From assembly GCA_946480705.1 (NCBI GenBank), contig CAMLLF010000168.1, forward strand, positions 1 through 7,620: DNA of 7,620 nt, read 5' to 3'. This document shows, piece by piece, positions 5,247-7,620 of this stretch (position 1 is its first letter; each line of letters begins with the position of its first letter). Made by a program: the position numbers and the translations under genes. The notes below the pieces were generated by a model that saw nothing but the letters and a program-made list of their open reading frames with translations, did no database searches and was not told the origin of the DNA. This DNA comes from an uncultured Lysobacteraceae bacterium (GTDB lineage Bacteria; Pseudomonadota; Gammaproteobacteria; Xanthomonadales; Rhodanobacteraceae).

Positions 5247-6677
5247 TCAAGGCGACGACGCGGCAGACGCGCTGCGTGCCGCATCCGCGAGCAACGCATC
5301 CAGCGCCTCGCGCCGCAGCAGCCGTCCATCCAGCACGACCGCGCGGATGCGCCGTGTGTTGCGGATATCGCGCGTGGGATCGGCGTCCAGCAGCACGAGG
5401 TCGGCGCGCTTGCCGACCGCGATCGAGCCCTGCGTCGCGGACAGGCCGAGAAACTGCGCGGGCTGCAGCGTCGCAGCACGCAGCGCCGCGCGCGGCGACA
5501 GGCCGGCATCGACGAGCAACGCGAGTTCCTCGTGCAGCGAAAAGCCAGGGTAGATCTCGGGCATCGGCGCGTCGGTGCCGGCGAGCACGGTCACGCCGGC
5601 ACGGTCGAATGCGGAGACGATGCGGCGCGCAGTCCGCCAACGCAGCCGTGCGAGGCCGACGTCGTCGGCGGCGACATCGGCGAGCAGGCGTTCCCAGCGC
5701 AGGCGTTCGTCCGCGCGCAGATAGCGCCAGCGCGGATCCGATGCCGGTGCACGCCCTTGCCGCACCGATTCCGCATGCGCCAGCACGAGGGTAGGGACCT
5801 GCACTTGTCCCGTTGCCGCCAATGCGTTCGCGACACGGCGGCAGCGGCGCCGGTCGAAGGTCTGCAGCACGCGCGCTTCCTCGGCATCGCGCTCCGCTGC
5901 CGCGGGCTCGGCCGTCGCCGCGCGACGTTCGTCGGTCACGCGCTGCCCGATCGACGAGCAGGCTTCGGCCGCCTGCATCAGATGCTCGTTGCTCGCTTGC
6001 CGCGTTGCTGCGGTCAGCAGCGGAACCTGCGCGGGGACATGGCCCGCGACCGGCAGCGAATGCCGCTGCGCCGCATCGAGCACCGGCAGCCAGTGCGCCG
6101 GCGGAATCTCCGAGAACACCTTGATGAAATCGGCGCCGGCTTGCGCGGCGGCATCGACTCGTAGCGCCGCGTCTTCGGGGGTCGTGCCGCGCACCGCAAT
6201 ACCGGCGGCCAGGATGCGCGGCGCGAGTCTTTCGCCGGCATCCAGCTCGCGGCGCCATTGCCGTACGAGCGCGAGCGCCGCCGCATCCGCATTCATCTCG
6301 CGCACGGCCGTCACGCCGTTGGCGATGAAGAGTGGAAAAGTCCATTCGTTCGGCGGCCGCCGCGAATAGCCGTTGAACAGATGGACGTGCATGTCCATCA
6401 GGCCGGGCATCAGAAATTTTCCCTTGCCGTCGACACGAACCGCGTTGGCCGGGATCTGCGCCGTGCGCGGATCGGCGACCGCGACGATGCGGCCGTCGTC
6501 GATCAGCACCGTGCGCGGAGTGGCAGTGCGGTCGTGGGCGAGGTCGACCACGCTCACGCCCACGATCGCGATGCGTTGCTGCGCGGGCGGTGTCGTGGCA
6601 ATGACCGAGTTCGCTGCCAGCGCACACCCGGGCATCAGCAGGCCCAGGATCGCGATCTTCGGCGCCGGCGCGGGCAT
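5247..6677 (-). CDS. Exported metal-dependent amidohydrolase
   Basis: A 476-residue protein of the amidohydrolase superfamily (imidazolonepropionase/prolidase-like branch). Metal-site residues are all in place: HxH at His97/His99 in GLMDMHVHL, Lys186 in GADFIKVFSE as the likely carboxylated bridging lysine, His213 in VAGHVP, His232 in SNEHL, and Asp369 in VLAGTDAP. A small beta domain flanks the barrel on both sides (residues about 36-90 and the C-terminal GKRADLVLLDADPTRDI). The N-terminus has Lys7, a short hydrophobic stretch and LLMPGCALAA, so it is exported. Cleavage could occur after ALA, or Cys18 could be lipidated, though LMPGC is not a standard lipobox. It follows the upstream gene by 7 bp and so is probably co-transcribed with it. 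The ribosome binding site is poor. The substrate is unknown; a dipeptide or a cyclic or secondary amide is plausible from the family. Confidence 0.92.
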   Translation of the reverse strand: MPAPAPKIAILGLLMPGCALAANSVIATTPPAQQRIAIVGVSVVDLAHDRTATPRTVLIDDGRIVAVADPRTAQIPANAVRVDGKGKFLMPGLMDMHVHLFNGYSRRPPNEWTFPLFIANGVTAVREMNADAAALALVRQWRRELDAGERLAPRILAAGIAVRGTTPEDAALRVDAAAQAGADFIKVFSEIPPAHWLPVLDAAQRHSLPVAGHVPAQVPLLTAATRQASNEHLMQAAEACSSIGQRVTDERRAATAEPAAAERDAEEARVLQTFDRRRCRRVANALAATGQVQVPTLVLAHAESVRQGRAPASDPRWRYLRADERLRWERLLADVAADDVGLARLRWRTARRIVSAFDRAGVTVLAGTDAPMPEIYPGFSLHEELALLVDAGLSPRAALRAATLQPAQFLGLSATQGSIAVGKRADLVLLDADPTRDIRNTRRIRAVVLDGRLLRREALDALLADAARSASAASSP

Positions 6678-6684
6678 GTCAGCG

Positions 6685-7620
6685 TCAGTCCAACGGCTCG
6701 GACAACAACGTGATCGGCACGTTCGACTTGCGGAAGGACGCGCCCCCGCCAGGCGGCGTTACCTCGATGTCGGCGCGGTTCGCGCCGCTCGCCGGTTCTT
6801 CGCGCGTAGCGGCCGTGAGCGTCAGCGTCATGCGGCCGATCGGCGCCTGCGTGCGCGTCGCCGGAGCAGCGCAGTGGCGGCAGTAGCCGTTGTCGGCTTC
6901 GTACACCGTCAGCGATTCACCGCTTACGAAGTCTCGCGACAGGGCACTTGCCCAGCGCGGCTGTCCGCTGCCGTCGAGGTAGTACAGGAAGGCGACGAGC
7001 GTCGGCGGTCCGTCGCCGTCGGCGATCGTGAGGACTTCCATGCCCCAGCCCGGATCGGCCGACGCGTACCAGTGGCCGGAGTAATCGGGTGTCGCATGCT
7101 GCGCCGTCGTGACGGCCGGTTCGATGCACCAGATCGCCGACTGTCCGCCGATCGACCATTGCATCGCCGCGAGCGCTGTTGCATCGGCGCGGTCGGCGGT
7201 CCTGCACGCGGCCGTGCGGCGGAAATCGATCGAGAAGTCGCCGGACAGCATATTGTCGGGCGTCCCCTGTCCAGTGCCGCGCACGCGCGTCAGCGTTCTG
7301 CCGTTCGCGTCGGCGATCGGCAGCAGCACGTCGCCGTTCAGCCGGGCCAGTCCCTGGAACCACTCGGGAACGCCGTTGCGGTCATAAGTATAGAAAACAA
7401 TAAAGTAAATATCGCCGGCCGGGTCGCGGCGGTAGCGCTGCAGGTCTATGCCGTGACCGGAACGGCGCCGGTCGTACCAGTTGCCCGTCGTCGGCGCCGC
7501 GTCGTCGCGCAGCAGTTTCTGCAGCCGCGCGTCGAGCTGGCGCCGCGCGACGGCGTCGAACAAGGTGCCGTAGCGCATGATCGAATTCCAGCTGGGGCGC
7601 GACATGCCACTCACCACGCG
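6685..7620 (-). CDS. Exported protein with two Gly-x-Trp-Tyr modules, N-terminus beyond the right edge
   Basis: The frame is open through the right edge, so the start is missing; 311 C-terminal residues are visible. Two related modules are seen. The first reads GNWYDRRRSGHGIDLQ, then IYFIVFYTYDRNGVPEWFQG. The second reads SGHWYASADPGWGMEV, then TLVAFLYYLDGSGQPRWASA. Both follow the scheme G-x-W-Y, then G-x-G, strand, Y(D)-x-x-G-x-P-x-W. From memory, such modules occur at the C-termini of secreted hydrolases of Lysobacter/Xanthomonas relatives. The first visible residues, RVVSGMS, followed by RYGTLFDAV, resemble the last strand of a trypsin-like serine protease domain, so this may be a protease with C-terminal modules; the catalytic triad is outside the window. 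Cysteines (AACRT, IWCIE, YCRHC) are consistent with an exported protein. A GTG at 7617 is not taken as the start. It is the first gene in view of a two-gene operon with the amidohydrolase. Confidence 0.82.
   Translation of the reverse strand, partial: RVVSGMSRPSWNSIMRYGTLFDAVARRQLDARLQKLLRDDAAPTTGNWYDRRRSGHGIDLQRYRRDPAGDIYFIVFYTYDRNGVPEWFQGLARLNGDVLLPIADANGRTLTRVRGTGQGTPDNMLSGDFSIDFRRTAACRTADRADATALAAMQWSIGGQSAIWCIEPAVTTAQHATPDYSGHWYASADPGWGMEVLTIADGDGPPTLVAFLYYLDGSGQPRWASALSRDFVSGESLTVYEADNGYCRHCAAPATRTQAPIGRMTLTLTAATREEPASGANRADIEVTPPGGGASFRKSNVPITLLSEPLD

Noticed and set aside
5154..6164. Plus-strand 336-residue open frame opposite the amidohydrolase
   Set aside because: Antisense to a protein with a complete metal-binding site; His/Arg-rich shadow composition.

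Overview
The window is high-GC bacterial DNA with dense coding. The protein families suggest a Gammaproteobacterium, most plausibly of the Xanthomonadales/Lysobacterales type. That placement is an inference: there is no rRNA or other marker gene here. No tRNA, rRNA, CRISPR array, insertion sequence or phage gene was found.

Left part, minus strand: a LuxR/NarL-type regulator with a degenerate receiver (1571-2218), then a 118-residue roadblock/LC7-like protein (853-1209), then an unrecognised protein that runs off the left edge (1-620). A 361-bp gap rich in inverted repeats separates the regulator from the roadblock gene. A 232-bp gap separates the roadblock gene from the unknown gene.

Centre, plus strand: four co-directional genes diverge from the regulator across a 293-bp intergenic region. 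In order they encode a 148-residue roadblock/LC7 protein (2512-2958), a second 118-residue roadblock-like protein about 80% identical to the minus-strand one (3046-3402), a 320-residue protein of unknown family with a possible C-terminal winged helix (3467-4429), and a 182-residue Ras-like/MglA-like small GTPase (4567-5115). Together with the minus-strand genes this looks like a self-contained GTPase switch: one GTPase, three roadblock proteins that are candidate GAPs, GEFs or scaffolds, a candidate effector or adaptor, and a dedicated atypical regulator. It recalls Streptomyces conservons and the Myxococcus MglA/MglB pair, but no sensor kinase or DUF742 protein is seen here. This is the most interesting part of the window.

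Right part, minus strand: an exported protein with two copies of a Gly-x-Trp-Tyr / Ser-Gly-x-Gly module, open at the right edge and possibly the tail of a trypsin-like protease (6685-7620), is followed 7 bp later by an exported metal-dependent amidohydrolase (5247-6677). These two look like a separate operon, convergent with the GTPase cluster and probably functionally unrelated to it.
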